From Lelliottia jeotgali (GTDB lineage Bacteria; Pseudomonadota; Gammaproteobacteria; Enterobacterales; Enterobacteriaceae), in assembly GCA_002271215.1 (NCBI GenBank), contig CP018628.1, positions 310,001 through 374,000 on the forward strand: 64,000 nucleotides of DNA. The letters are read 5' to 3'. Shown here in pieces: positions 25,872 through 34,449 of this stretch (positions are counted from its first letter, which is position 1; each line of letters opens with the position of its first letter). Position numbers and translations under genes: made by a program. The notes beneath the pieces were generated by a model, which searched no databases, had not been told where the DNA came from, and saw only the letters and a list, made by a program, of their open reading frames with translations.

Positions 25872-26567
25872 ATGATGGATTTTATTGCTGATGAAGCGCT
25901 GAGCCCGGCTGACGAAGCGAAATACGTTAACGCGTATTTGCCGTTAGTGCATCGGGTGGTGAAACAGCTCTCCTGGCAAACCAGCAGCGTGATGGATAAA
26001 GAAGACATGGAGCAGATCGCCCTGATGGGTCTGCTGACGTCGCTGCGTCGTTATGGTCACCCCGATGAGCAGTTTGGGGCCTATGCCGCACAGCGCGTTC
26101 GTGGCGCGGTGTTGGATGAGCTGCGCGAGCTGGACTGGCGTCCGCGTCGGCTGCGCCAGAAGAGCCATAAGATCAACGATGCTATCCGTGAGGTTACGCG
26201 CAAGCTTGGCCGCACGCCGACGTTTGACGATCTTAGCCAGCAACTGTCCATCACTGCCGAAGAGTACCACGAGTATTTACTGCTGGATTGCGCCAGGTCG
26301 CTGGAAAGTCTCGATGAATTATTAGGTGAGGATGCGCTGCACGGCAGTCTCAATACCCGCTCGCTGGAGGACGAAATGGTCATCAGCGGCACCCTAAAGG
26401 CTGCGCTGGCGAGTCTTGATGAGCGTGAACAACTGATCCTTACGCTCTATTACCAGCAGGAAATGAGCCTGAAAGAAATCGCGCTGGTTCTCGATCTGAC
26501 CGAGGCGCGCGTCTGCCAGCTTAATAAAAAGATCGCTCAAAAGATCCAGTGTTTTTTCCAGAAGTGA
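25872..26567 (+). CDS. lafS: Sigma-28 factor for lateral flagellar genes
   Basis: A 231-residue FliA-type sigma factor. Region 2 reads YLPLVHRVVKQLSWQ ... DKEDMEQIALMGLLTSLRRY ... RVRGAVLDELRELDWRPRRL, region 3 KLGRTPTFDDLSQQLSITAE, region 4 LDEREQLILTLYYQQEMSLK and EIALVLDLTEARVCQL. It should drive lafA and other late genes and be inhibited by LfgM. Two adjacent ATG codons (25872, 25875) are possible starts. Confidence 0.95.
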   Translation: MMDFIADEALSPADEAKYVNAYLPLVHRVVKQLSWQTSSVMDKEDMEQIALMGLLTSLRRYGHPDEQFGAYAAQRVRGAVLDELRELDWRPRRLRQKSHKINDAIREVTRKLGRTPTFDDLSQQLSITAEEYHEYLLLDCARSLESLDELLGEDALHGSLNTRSLEDEMVISGTLKAALASLDEREQLILTLYYQQEMSLKEIALVLDLTEARVCQLNKKIAQKIQCFFQK

Positions 26568-26579
26568 AGTGAAAGGTAT

Positions 26580-27443
26580 ATGCAAAAGTTATTCGGTATT
26601 TTCATTATTTTCGCCTGCGTCGTCGGCGGTTTTCTTATGTCCGGTGGACGTCTGGCCTCGTTTTGGCAGCCGGGTGAGATCATTATCATTCTCGGTGCGG
26701 GACTGGGGGCAATGGTGCTTGCGAATCCGCGTCCGGTACTGGCGGAAATGTATCGCCAGTTTCGCGGCATCATGCGCAAAAACGAGTACACCGATGAGTA
26801 TCAACGCCAGCTTTTAATGCTGCTGTTTGAACTGCTGGAACTGGTGCAGGACGGCGGTCTGAAGGTTCTGGATGCCCATATTGAAGTACCGGATAGTAGC
26901 CCGCTGTTCCAGAAATATCCGCTGATCCTGCAAAACAAAGCGCTGATCACCTTTATTTCGGACAACTTCCGCCTGATGGCAATGGGCAAGATCAACGAGC
27001 ACGAGCTGGAAGGGATTCTGGAGCAGGAACTGGTGGCGATGGAAGAGAACCTTCTTCAGCCGTCCCGTTCTTTGCAGCGTACCGCCGAGGCGATGCCGGG
27101 CTTCGGGATCTGCGCCGCCGTTTTGGGGATCATCATCACCATGCAGTCCATTGACGGCTCCATCGCCGTGATTGGCGTCAAAGTGGCGGCCGCGCTGGTG
27201 GGGACCTTCCTCGGCGTTTTCTTCTGCTACTGCCTGATGGACCCGGTGGCGAACGCCATGGAACAGAACACCAAAAAACAGCTCGCGGTTATCGAATGCG
27301 TGCGTACCGTGCTGGTCAATCACGTGGCGGGCAAACCGACGCTGCTGGCGGTGGATGCCGGACGTAAAATGCTACCGCTGGATTCCAAACCGACTTTCGC
27401 CACGCTCGACGGCTGGGTGAACCAGATGACGGGTGAATCCTGA
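26580..27443 (+). CDS. lafT: MotA-type stator protein
   Basis: A 287-residue MotA with four membrane segments and the conserved EAMPGFGICAAVLGIIITM containing the functional proline, plus CLMDPVANAMEQ with the second. The large cytosolic loop interacts with FliG. With LafU it forms the torque-generating ion channel. It ends TGATG, sharing a base with lafU. Confidence 0.95.
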   Translation: MQKLFGIFIIFACVVGGFLMSGGRLASFWQPGEIIIILGAGLGAMVLANPRPVLAEMYRQFRGIMRKNEYTDEYQRQLLMLLFELLELVQDGGLKVLDAHIEVPDSSPLFQKYPLILQNKALITFISDNFRLMAMGKINEHELEGILEQELVAMEENLLQPSRSLQRTAEAMPGFGICAAVLGIIITMQSIDGSIAVIGVKVAAALVGTFLGVFFCYCLMDPVANAMEQNTKKQLAVIECVRTVLVNHVAGKPTLLAVDAGRKMLPLDSKPTFATLDGWVNQMTGES

Positions 27444-28363
27444 TGCGCGGCACTCGCGGAAAAGAACATACCACCATCATCAAACGCTCGTCGCGCAAAA
27501 GCCACGATGCGTTTCATGGCGGCGCGTGGAAGGTGGCGTTCGCCGACTTTACGCTGGCGATGATGGCGCTGTTTATGGTGCTGTGGATCATGGGATCGGT
27601 GACGGAAGAAGAGCGTAAAGAGATTGTCTCTCAGCTCAACGGCGAAGCCCTGTTTGAAGGCCATTCCCTGACGCCTATCACTCAGCCCCACGGTAGCGGT
27701 GGCAAAATCGCGGTCACGGAAACCCGCGATCGCGAGGCGAAAAAAGCAGAGCAACAGAAACAAGCTGCGGCAACAGCAGGAATAAAAGGCGAAAGCCTGG
27801 AGGACGTGAATAAGCGTTCTCAGAAAGAGATCGAAGATCTGGCACGCATCATCATGAAGATCACCTCGGCCTACGATGCGCAGTCGAATCTGAAAATGGA
27901 GATCGTGCCGCAGGGGCTGCGGATCTTGATCACCGACGATCAGAAGCGCGAGATGTTCCAGCGTAGCAGCGCGATCCTGACGCCGTTCTTTACGCGTTTG
28001 CTGACGGAGTTTTCTCCGGCACTCAATAAGATCGACAACAAAATTATCATCACCGGACACACGGACTCCACGCGTTTCCGCGACCAGGATCTCTATAACA
28101 ACTGGAATCTGTCGGGTGAGCGAGCGATGCAGGCACGCAAAGTCCTGACGAAAGCCGGTTTAGAGCCGGGCAAAATTTTGCAGGTGAGCGGAATGGCCGA
28201 CCAGATGCTGATCGACCCGGAAAATCCACTCAGCTCCTCGAACCGCCGCATTGAAATCATGGTGCTGACCCACTCGGCGAGCGAAACGCTGTATCAGTTC
28301 TTTGGTCAGCACGGCGAGAAAGTGATCAAACCGATTATCGATAAACTCTCGCAGAAGAAATAG
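27443..28363 (+). CDS. lafU: MotB-type stator protein
   Basis: A 306-residue MotB. The single membrane segment FADFTLAMMALFMVLWIMG carries the ion-binding Asp. The C-terminal OmpA-like peptidoglycan-binding domain includes IIITGHTDSTRFRDQDLYNN, WNLSGERAMQARKVL and NRRIEIMVL. The motor is likely proton driven, but this cannot be settled from the sequence alone. In E. coli K-12 lafU survives as a remnant next to yafL-region genes, and a YafL-like gene follows here too. Confidence 0.95.
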   Translation: MRGTRGKEHTTIIKRSSRKSHDAFHGGAWKVAFADFTLAMMALFMVLWIMGSVTEEERKEIVSQLNGEALFEGHSLTPITQPHGSGGKIAVTETRDREAKKAEQQKQAAATAGIKGESLEDVNKRSQKEIEDLARIIMKITSAYDAQSNLKMEIVPQGLRILITDDQKREMFQRSSAILTPFFTRLLTEFSPALNKIDNKIIITGHTDSTRFRDQDLYNNWNLSGERAMQARKVLTKAGLEPGKILQVSGMADQMLIDPENPLSSSNRRIEIMVLTHSASETLYQFFGQHGEKVIKPIIDKLSQKK

Positions 28364-28374
28364 ACGATTTAGTG

Positions 28375-29133
28375 ATGTTGACCTCTATAACACTCCAGAC
28401 TTTACGCCGCGTAGCGCTGGCCGCAGCCCTGATTGTCGCTAGCACGGCGCACGCAGAAGCCGCTCCGCGCCGCGAGGCGGTACCTGAAGAAGAGAGCGCC
28501 GCCAAAACCCGAATGCGCAATCGCGCGGCGCTGTTGAAAAAATCGCGCACCCGCATTGCCGTGGTGCCGGTGACGCCAGAGCAAAAGCGTAAGCAGAGCG
28601 AAGCAAAACGCCTTGAACGCGTGCAAAACCGTGAACAGCTGGCAATGCACAAGCGCTGGCAGCCCGGCAAACTCTCCACGGATATGATCTGGGAACCGTT
28701 GCCTGGCGAGAAAATCAGCCCGCGCCTGCAGGCCTCGCTGAAAAAAGTGATTCAACTGCTGCATCAGCAGCTTGGCAAACCTTACGTTTGGGGCGGCCAA
28801 ACGCCGGAGCAGGGCTTTGATTGCAGCGGCCTGGTGTTCTACGCGTTCACCCCGGTGCTGAGCCGCAACCTGCCGCGCACCGCCAACGGCATGTATCAGG
28901 ACCGCACGTTGCGCCAGATAAAGCAGGACAAATTACGCCGTGGCGACCTGGTGTTCTTCAACATCAACCAGCGCCCCGGTGCGGATCACGTTGGCGTGTA
29001 TCTCGGTGACGGCAAATTTATCGAAGCCCCGCGCACCGGCCTGAATATTCGCATCAGCCAGCTTTCTGACAACTTCTGGCAGGACCACTATCTCGGTGCC
29101 CGCCGCCTCTTAACTGACGAGGCTGTGCTCTGA
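28375..29133 (+). CDS. yafL: NlpC/P60 peptidoglycan endopeptidase, YafL-like
   Basis: About 252 residues from the ATG at 28375 (a GTG lies one codon earlier). A signal peptide (LRRVALAAALIVASTAHAEA) is followed by a basic linker and a C40 domain: KPYVWGGQTPEQGFDCSGLV holds the catalytic Cys in DCSG, and DHVGVYLGDGKFIEAPRTG the His. The C-terminus FWQDHYLGARRLLTDE looks like E. coli YafL as I remember it. The gene starts 11 bp after lafU, so it may be read with the motor genes. Because LfgJ lacks a muramidase domain, a role in rod or stator insertion is an attractive inference. Confidence 0.75.
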   Translation: MLTSITLQTLRRVALAAALIVASTAHAEAAPRREAVPEEESAAKTRMRNRAALLKKSRTRIAVVPVTPEQKRKQSEAKRLERVQNREQLAMHKRWQPGKLSTDMIWEPLPGEKISPRLQASLKKVIQLLHQQLGKPYVWGGQTPEQGFDCSGLVFYAFTPVLSRNLPRTANGMYQDRTLRQIKQDKLRRGDLVFFNINQRPGADHVGVYLGDGKFIEAPRTGLNIRISQLSDNFWQDHYLGARRLLTDEAVL

Positions 29134-29171
29134 CACCGCTCCTTATTTTCAGAACGATTGAGACCACTTCC

Positions 29172-30221
29172 ATGACCCAGATCTGTAAAAAATTCGCTAT
29201 CGACGATGGCTCTACCAACGTAAAAATCAGTTGGATTGAAAACGGCACCCTCAAAACCGTGGTATCGCCGAACTCTTTCCGCAAAGACTGGAAAAGCGCG
29301 GCGCTGCTGCGTGGCCAGGCGGTGCATAACTACACCATCGGCACCACCAAATACACCTACGATGCCACTTCGGATAAAGCGCTCTCGACCACCCACATCG
29401 ACTATCAATACGACGATTTAAACCTGTTGGCGGTGCATCACGCGCTGCTTCAGACCGGCGTCACGCCGTGTGACGTGGAGGTGATTGTGACCCTGCCGAT
29501 AACCCAGTTCTATAAGCCGGACGACTGCCAGCGTAATGAAGAGCGCATCGAAGCGAAGCGCCAGAATCTGATGCGCGACATCTCTCTGAACAAAGGCGAA
29601 CTGTTCCGTATCGTCGACGTGCAGGTGATGCCGGAGAGCCTGCCTGCGGCGCTGTCGCATCTGCTCAACTCGAACGTCAATGAATTTACCAAATCGCTGG
29701 TGATTGACTGCGGCGGCACCACTCTGGATATGGGTGTGGTAATCGGTGAGTTCGATGATGTGTCGGCTATTTACGGCAACAACGAAATTGGCGTGGCGAT
29801 GGTCACAGACGCGACGCGCAAGCTGCTGGCCGCCGCCGACAGCGACTCCAGCTATCTGGTCGCTAACGAACTGATCAAGCGCCGCAGCGATCTTAACTTC
29901 GTGAAAAGCGTGATTAACGATGAATCGCGTATCGATGAGATCCTCGAAAAGATTGAAATCAAAATTCAGGAACTGGGCGATCAGGTTGCTTACGAAGCGA
30001 AAAAATTCGCCAAGAACCCGAACCGTGTGTATCTGGTCGGCGGCGGCGCGCATCTGATTGAAGGCGCGATTCGCGAGGTCTACGCAACGCTGGGCGAGCG
30101 TGTGGTGAGCATTGAAAATCCGCAGAGCGCGCTGTCGCGTGAAATCTGCCTGTATCACTCTGACGCCGGTGCGCAGGCGATCGACGAGCCGTTAATGGCT
30201 GAGGTGGGTGACGATGCGTAA
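29172..30221 (+). CDS. parM: ParM/StbA actin-like ATPase, chromosomal
   Basis: A 349-residue actin-fold protein similar to plasmid R1 ParM, about 30 residues longer. Phosphate-1 motif IDDGSTNVK (10-18), phosphate-2 DCGGTTLD (179-186), adenosine motif VGGGAH (289-294). Other shared segments are SPNSFRKDW, LAVHHALLQTG, VTLPITQFY and VMPESLPAA. ParM polymerises with ATP and pushes apart DNA bound by ParR. Here the gene stands on the chromosome, 38 bp after the endopeptidase gene and overlapping its partner. No iteron array typical of a parC centromere is seen upstream. Confidence 0.85.
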   Translation: MTQICKKFAIDDGSTNVKISWIENGTLKTVVSPNSFRKDWKSAALLRGQAVHNYTIGTTKYTYDATSDKALSTTHIDYQYDDLNLLAVHHALLQTGVTPCDVEVIVTLPITQFYKPDDCQRNEERIEAKRQNLMRDISLNKGELFRIVDVQVMPESLPAALSHLLNSNVNEFTKSLVIDCGGTTLDMGVVIGEFDDVSAIYGNNEIGVAMVTDATRKLLAAADSDSSYLVANELIKRRSDLNFVKSVINDESRIDEILEKIEIKIQELGDQVAYEAKKFAKNPNRVYLVGGGAHLIEGAIREVYATLGERVVSIENPQSALSREICLYHSDAGAQAIDEPLMAEVGDDA

Positions 30222-30756
30222 GGGACAGATTCGCCGCGTCAATCTGTCCCTGCACCTGACGCCCCACCAGTCGCGCGCGGATCTGCGCGCGATGCAAGAG
30301 CTGCAAAAATGGCATCAGTCCGTGGACAACGCTGCCAGCATTGACGATACGAATATGGAGATCCGCACCTTCCACCGTAACGTCTACCTGGCCGGTTTGC
30401 AGCTGCACCTGATGGATCCGACGCTGTGCCGTCATGTGGCGGAATCTTTAGGGCGCGAAGAATTGACGCTGGCGGAATTGCTCGGCGAACTTTCGCCGCA
30501 GGTCGCTGCGCCCGAGGAGAGCGATTCCTCTGCGGAACATTTGGCGCAGTTGCAGAAAATCCATGCGGAAATTGCCGCGCTAAAACCGCTGATGGAACAG
30601 CAAAAGCTGGCTTTACAGCAGCTGCGAATGGCCGGGAAAATGGCCGGTGCACCGGAACCAGAACGCACGGCGAATGGTGCGGAAGAGCGGGATTTGAGTC
30701 AGGTGGATGCCCCGACGGAGAAGATGAAGAAGGTGAGGCAAAAGGGGATATTTTGA
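30214..30756 (+). CDS. ParR/StbB-like adaptor for the ParM homolog
   Basis: A 180-residue protein from ATG 30214, overlapping parM by 8 bp. The basic N-terminus KGQIRRVNLSLHLTPHQSR looks like the ribbon strand of ParR-type ribbon-helix-helix proteins. Residues ~105-140 (AQLQKIHAEIAALKPLMEQQ) form a coiled coil, and the tail is basic (EKMKKVRQKGIF). ParR proteins use the N-terminal domain for centromere DNA and the C-terminus to bind the filament end. The assignment relies mainly on the partnership with ParM. Confidence 0.6.
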   Translation: MRKGQIRRVNLSLHLTPHQSRADLRAMQELQKWHQSVDNAASIDDTNMEIRTFHRNVYLAGLQLHLMDPTLCRHVAESLGREELTLAELLGELSPQVAAPEESDSSAEHLAQLQKIHAEIAALKPLMEQQKLALQQLRMAGKMAGAPEPERTANGAEERDLSQVDAPTEKMKKVRQKGIF

Positions 30757-30765
30757 GTCGCCGGA

Positions 30766-30790
30766 TGCCCTCACCCTAACCCTCTCCCAC
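30766..30790. repeat. Left half of palindromic repeat split by IS copy 1
   Basis: GCCCTCACCC-TAACCCTCTCCCAC is one arm of the local palindrome family; its complement (AGGGAGAGGGG) resumes after the IS at 32081. The last five bases, CCCAC (30786-30790), are repeated at 32076-32080 as target-site duplication. Confidence 0.8.
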
Positions 30791-32075
30791 TGTACGGTCC
30801 GGGGACATGGTAGACAGGTGTTCGGGGACATGGTGAACACTATTTAACATCCTTTACCCATGGTGATCGACTTTTTCTTCAGGTCGATCACCCCCACTTT
30901 CGTGCTGTACCACCACACCTCATAACAGCCATCTTCAGCCCCTTCCTTCAGTCCCACATATTCACCCCTGAACGCTTTTCCTGCCTTCAGCGTTACCCCT
31001 CTCAGGCTCAGCTTTCCGCTGATATCCACTTTCCTGACCATCACGCCCTCGTCGTATTCCGGGGGTTCAGCGTGACTGTTGTACTGCCGCGCTGATGGCT
31101 GATACCGCGAAGCGGGCACTGCCATATCCAGCGAGGTGTGCGGCCGTTCAAGGTTATAGACGTTGCGCCAGTGGTCAAAGGCACGCTGCAGCTCACCCCT
31201 GTCCGCGAACCACTTCCCCTGCAGAACTTCTGCCTTCAGGCTGCGGTGAAAACGCTCCAGCTTGCCCTGCGTCTGCGGGTGATAAGGCCGGGAGTGGCCC
31301 ACCCGGATACCCTGGCGCATCAGCCACAACTCCAGTGCCGTCCAGACTCCGGTGGTGTCTCCCCACGGTGCCCCGTTGTCCATCGTCATCCGCTCCGGCA
31401 ACCCGTAGTGCCTGAACACGTTAATCAGCTGTGACTGCACGGTCTCCCGCCGCTCATCGTCGCAGTGCGCCAGACAGAGGGAAAAACGGGAGTGGTCGTC
31501 GAGCAGGGTCAGTGGATGGCAGCGCCCGCCCCCAAAGGGAAAGTGGCCCTTAAAGTCCATCTGCCAGAGGCGGTTGGGGGCGTCATGCTCAAAGCTGCCG
31601 GTGGCCGGAATGCCCGGTGTCGTGCCCGGCAGCAGGCCGTGACGGGCCATCAGGTTATGGACAGTGCTGAAAGCGGGCATCCTGTGTCCCTGGTCTTCGA
31701 GCCAGCGCTTAATCTTGCGCGCGCCCCAGCGTTCATGACGGGCATGCGCCAGGCGCAGCAGGTCAGTGATGGCGTCAGATGAGCGGTTCGGCGAATGATG
31801 AGGCACGCGGGAGCGGTCAGCCAGGCCGGCAGCGCCGTGTTCAGACCAGCGGGCGAGCCACTTGTAGCCAGTGGCAGGGGTAATGCCGAAATGACGGCAA
31901 AGAGAACGGATGTTCGCCCCGTCTTGCGAGGCGAACAGAACAAACTCGGTACGTAATGACATGGTATCTCTCGCATCCCAGGGCATAAGCGACTCCATAA
32001 ACGGGTTCGTATGCCTTAGTTGTAAGTGTCTACCATGTCCCCGAACAAGTGTTCATGATGTCCCCGGACCGTACA
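30791..32075 (-). mobile_element. IS481-family insertion sequence, copy 1 (1285 bp)
   Basis: Ends are TGTACGGTCCGGGGACAT and the inverted ATGTCCCCGGACCGTACA. Each end carries a second internal copy of the GGGGACATGGTAGACA-type motif, so the termini are doubled. The 5-bp duplication CCCAC flanks it. It contains one transposase gene on the minus strand. Copies 2 and 3 have the same length. Confidence 0.9.
30844..31986 (-). CDS. IS481-family transposase, copy 1
   Basis: 380 residues from the ATG at 31986 with GGAG upstream; the in-frame ATG at 31998 is TTG in the other copies and so is not the likely start. N-terminal helix-turn-helix (ANIRSLCRHFGITPATGYKW; GLADRSRVPHHSPNRSS), then a DDE integrase core with D in LWQMDFKGHF, D in MTMDNGAPW and E in GKLERFHRSLK. 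A beta-rich C-terminal domain follows. Differs from copy 2 at a few residues, for example AEPPEYDEG versus AELPEYDEG. Confidence 0.9.
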   Translation of the reverse strand: MPWDARDTMSLRTEFVLFASQDGANIRSLCRHFGITPATGYKWLARWSEHGAAGLADRSRVPHHSPNRSSDAITDLLRLAHARHERWGARKIKRWLEDQGHRMPAFSTVHNLMARHGLLPGTTPGIPATGSFEHDAPNRLWQMDFKGHFPFGGGRCHPLTLLDDHSRFSLCLAHCDDERRETVQSQLINVFRHYGLPERMTMDNGAPWGDTTGVWTALELWLMRQGIRVGHSRPYHPQTQGKLERFHRSLKAEVLQGKWFADRGELQRAFDHWRNVYNLERPHTSLDMAVPASRYQPSARQYNSHAEPPEYDEGVMVRKVDISGKLSLRGVTLKAGKAFRGEYVGLKEGAEDGCYEVWWYSTKVGVIDLKKKSITMGKGC

Positions 32076-32142
32076 CCCACAGGGAGAGGGGACAGTCTTG
32101 TATTCTCCCTGACGCCGGGTGCCCTCACCCTAACCCTCTCCC
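32076..32142. repeat. Palindromic-repeat spacer between IS copies 1 and 2
   Basis: 67 bases made of the right half of one palindrome (CCCACAGGGAGAGGGG) and the left half of another (GCCCTCACCC-TAACCCTCTCCC, from 32121). The two IS copies therefore entered two neighbouring repeats. Confidence 0.75.
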
Positions 32143-33427
32143 TGTACGGTCCGGGGACATGGTAGACAGGTGTTCGGGGACATGGTGAACACTATTTAAC
32201 ATCCTTTACCCATGGTGATCGACTTTTTCTTCAGGTCGATCACCCCCACTTTCGTGCTGTACCACCACACCTCATAACAGCCATCTTCAGCCCCTTCCTT
32301 CAGTCCCACATATTCGCCCCTGAACGCTTTTCCTGCCTTCAGCGTTACCCCTCTCAGGCTCAGCTTTCCGCTGATATCCACTTTCCTGACCATCACGCCC
32401 TCGTCGTATTCCGGGAGTTCAGCGTGACTGTTGTACTGCCGCGCTGATGGCTGATACCGCGAAGCGGGCACTGCCATATCCAGCGAGGTGTGCGGCCGTT
32501 CAAGGTTATAGACGTTGCGCCAGTGGTCAAAGGCACGCTGCAGCTCACCCCTGTCCGCGAACCACTTCCCCTGCAGAACTTCCGCCTTCAGGCTGCGGTG
32601 AAAACGCTCCAGCTTGCCCTGCGTCTGTGGATGATATGGCCGCGAGTGGCCCACCCGGATACCCTGGCGCATCAGCCACAGCTCCAGTGCCGTCCAGACT
32701 CCGGTGGTGTCGCCCCACGGTGCCCCGTTATCCATCGTCATCCGCTCCGGCAACCCGTAGTGCCTGAACACGTTAATCAGCTGTGACTGCACGGTCTCCC
32801 GGCGCTCATCGTCGCAGTGCACCAGACAGAGGGAAAAACGGGAGTGGTCGTCGAGCAGGGTCAGTGGATGGCAGCGCCCGCCCCCAAAGGGAAAGTGGCC
32901 CTTAAAGTCCATCTGCCAGAGGCGGTTGGGGGCGTCATGCTCAAAGCTGCCGGTGGCCGGAATGCCCGGTGTCGTGCCCGGCAGCAGGCCGTGACGGGCC
33001 ATCAGGTTATGGACAGTGCTGAAAGCGGGCATCCTGTGTCCCTGGTCTTCGAGCCAGCGCTTAATCTTGCGCGCGCCCCAGCGTTCATGACGGGCATGCG
33101 CCAGGCGCAGCAGGTCAGTGATGGCGTCAGATGAGCGGTTCGGCGAATGATGAGGCACGCGGGAGCGGTCAGCCAGGCCGGCAGCGCCGTGTTCAGACCA
33201 GCGGGCGAGCCACTTGTAGCCAGTGGCAGGGGTAATGCCGAAATGACGGCAAAGAGAACGGATGTTCGCCCCGTCTTGCGAGGCGAACAGAACAAACTCG
33301 GTACGTAATGACATGGTATCTCTCGCATCCCAGGGCATAAGCGACTCCAAAAACGGGTTCGTATGCCTTAGTTGTAAGTGTCTACCATGTCCCCGAACAA
33401 GTGTTCATGATGTCCCCGGACCGCACA
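32143..33427 (-). mobile_element. IS481-family insertion sequence, copy 2 (1285 bp)
   Basis: Same orientation and length as copy 1, 67 bp away. The left end is TGTACGGTCC; the right end reads GGACCGCACA instead of GGACCGTACA. The flanks are CTCCC on the left and GGGAG on the right, so there is no direct 5-bp duplication. The right flank is the other arm of the palindrome, GGGAGAGGGTTAGGG. Confidence 0.85.
32196..33338 (-). CDS. IS481-family transposase, copy 2
   Basis: A 380-residue intact DDE transposase starting at the ATG 33338 (GGAG upstream). All three acidic residues are present (MDFKG, MDNGAPW, KLERFHR). It is more similar to copy 3 than to copy 1 in the C-terminal half (CLVHCDDERR, AELPEYDEG). 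Confidence 0.9.
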   Translation of the reverse strand: MPWDARDTMSLRTEFVLFASQDGANIRSLCRHFGITPATGYKWLARWSEHGAAGLADRSRVPHHSPNRSSDAITDLLRLAHARHERWGARKIKRWLEDQGHRMPAFSTVHNLMARHGLLPGTTPGIPATGSFEHDAPNRLWQMDFKGHFPFGGGRCHPLTLLDDHSRFSLCLVHCDDERRETVQSQLINVFRHYGLPERMTMDNGAPWGDTTGVWTALELWLMRQGIRVGHSRPYHPQTQGKLERFHRSLKAEVLQGKWFADRGELQRAFDHWRNVYNLERPHTSLDMAVPASRYQPSARQYNSHAELPEYDEGVMVRKVDISGKLSLRGVTLKAGKAFRGEYVGLKEGAEDGCYEVWWYSTKVGVIDLKKKSITMGKGC

Positions 33428-33459
33428 GGGAGAGGGTTAGGGTGAGGGGAAACAGACGA

Positions 33460-34347
33460 CTACTCCCCCTTCACCCAAAACCCCTCACAACATGTCAACC
33501 ACGCCTGGGCACTGTGCGACAAATAGACTCCCTCGCGCCAAATCATCCCTAACTGCCAGTGCAAATCGCTCTCCAGCGGTATCCAGCGCAGGGTATTTTT
33601 ATCCAGCCGCTCGCAGATTGGCTGCGGCAAAATCGCGATTCCGACGCCCGCCTGCACCATCGCCGCCAGAAAATCCCACTGACCGCTGCGCACCGCAATA
33701 CGCGGTTTGACGCCGTGCTGGTGAAACAACTGCATCAGTTGGCGGCTGAGGGCGAAATCCTCGTTGTAAATCAGCAGCGGATGTTCCGCCAGCCGTTCAG
33801 GTTTAACCGTGTCGATGTGCAGCCAGTCGCCGGAGCGCGGCACCAGTACACACAGGGGATGGCTGAACAGCGGCAGCGTCGACAGGCCGCTGTCCTCTTC
33901 GACGGGCAGGGCGGTCATCGCCAGATCCAGCTCGCCGTTCATCACCGCCTGTTGCACGGTCAGGCCGCCAAATTCGGAAATTTTCAGCTCGACGCCGGGA
34001 TAGCGCTGGCGAAAAAGGCTGATCGGCCCGGCCATCATCATCCCGACCATCGGCGGAATACCTAAGCGCAGCAGACCTTTATTCAGATGGTTAATATCGC
34101 CAAGCTCGGCCTCCAGCTGGCGAAATTCTGCCAGAATCGCCAGCCCGCGCTCAAACACCACGCGCCCGGTATCGGTCAGCAACAGCTTGCGGCCATCGCG
34201 GATCAGCAGGGTACAGTTCAGTTCATCTTCGAGATTTTTCAGCATCTTGCTGATGGTGGGCTGGGTAACAAACAACTTTTCCGCTGCGCGGGTAAAACTC
34301 TGCTGGCGAACCACTTCGACAAAATAGCGCAGCGTTCTTATGTCCAT
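33460..34347 (-). CDS. LysR-type regulator, CidR-like
   Basis: A 295-residue LysR protein. The N-terminal winged helix is MDIRTLRYFVEVVRQQSFTR ... TQPTISKMLKNLEDEL; the C-terminal part is the substrate-binding fold (RLGIPPMVGMMMAGPISLF, NGELDLAMTALPVEE, VQAGVGIAILPQPI). It is divergent from the cidAB-like genes with about 100 bp between starts, the classic layout of a LysR regulator and its target. The effector is probably a small carboxylate such as acetate, by analogy with CidR; this is inference. Confidence 0.75.
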   Translation of the reverse strand: MDIRTLRYFVEVVRQQSFTRAAEKLFVTQPTISKMLKNLEDELNCTLLIRDGRKLLLTDTGRVVFERGLAILAEFRQLEAELGDINHLNKGLLRLGIPPMVGMMMAGPISLFRQRYPGVELKISEFGGLTVQQAVMNGELDLAMTALPVEEDSGLSTLPLFSHPLCVLVPRSGDWLHIDTVKPERLAEHPLLIYNEDFALSRQLMQLFHQHGVKPRIAVRSGQWDFLAAMVQAGVGIAILPQPICERLDKNTLRWIPLESDLHWQLGMIWREGVYLSHSAQAWLTCCEGFWVKGE

Positions 34348-34449
34348 GATTATTCCTCGAAACTATACCTGTGATGATTTTAATTCATTTCAGTCCACTC
34401 CGTGTGGTCACTATACTGGCGCTTCATCTCATTTCTGAGGAATTTCCCC

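Noticed and set aside
30791..33427. IS copies 1 and 2 as ends of a composite transposon.
   Set aside because: Only 67 bases of repeat DNA lie between them, and copy 1 has its own target duplication.
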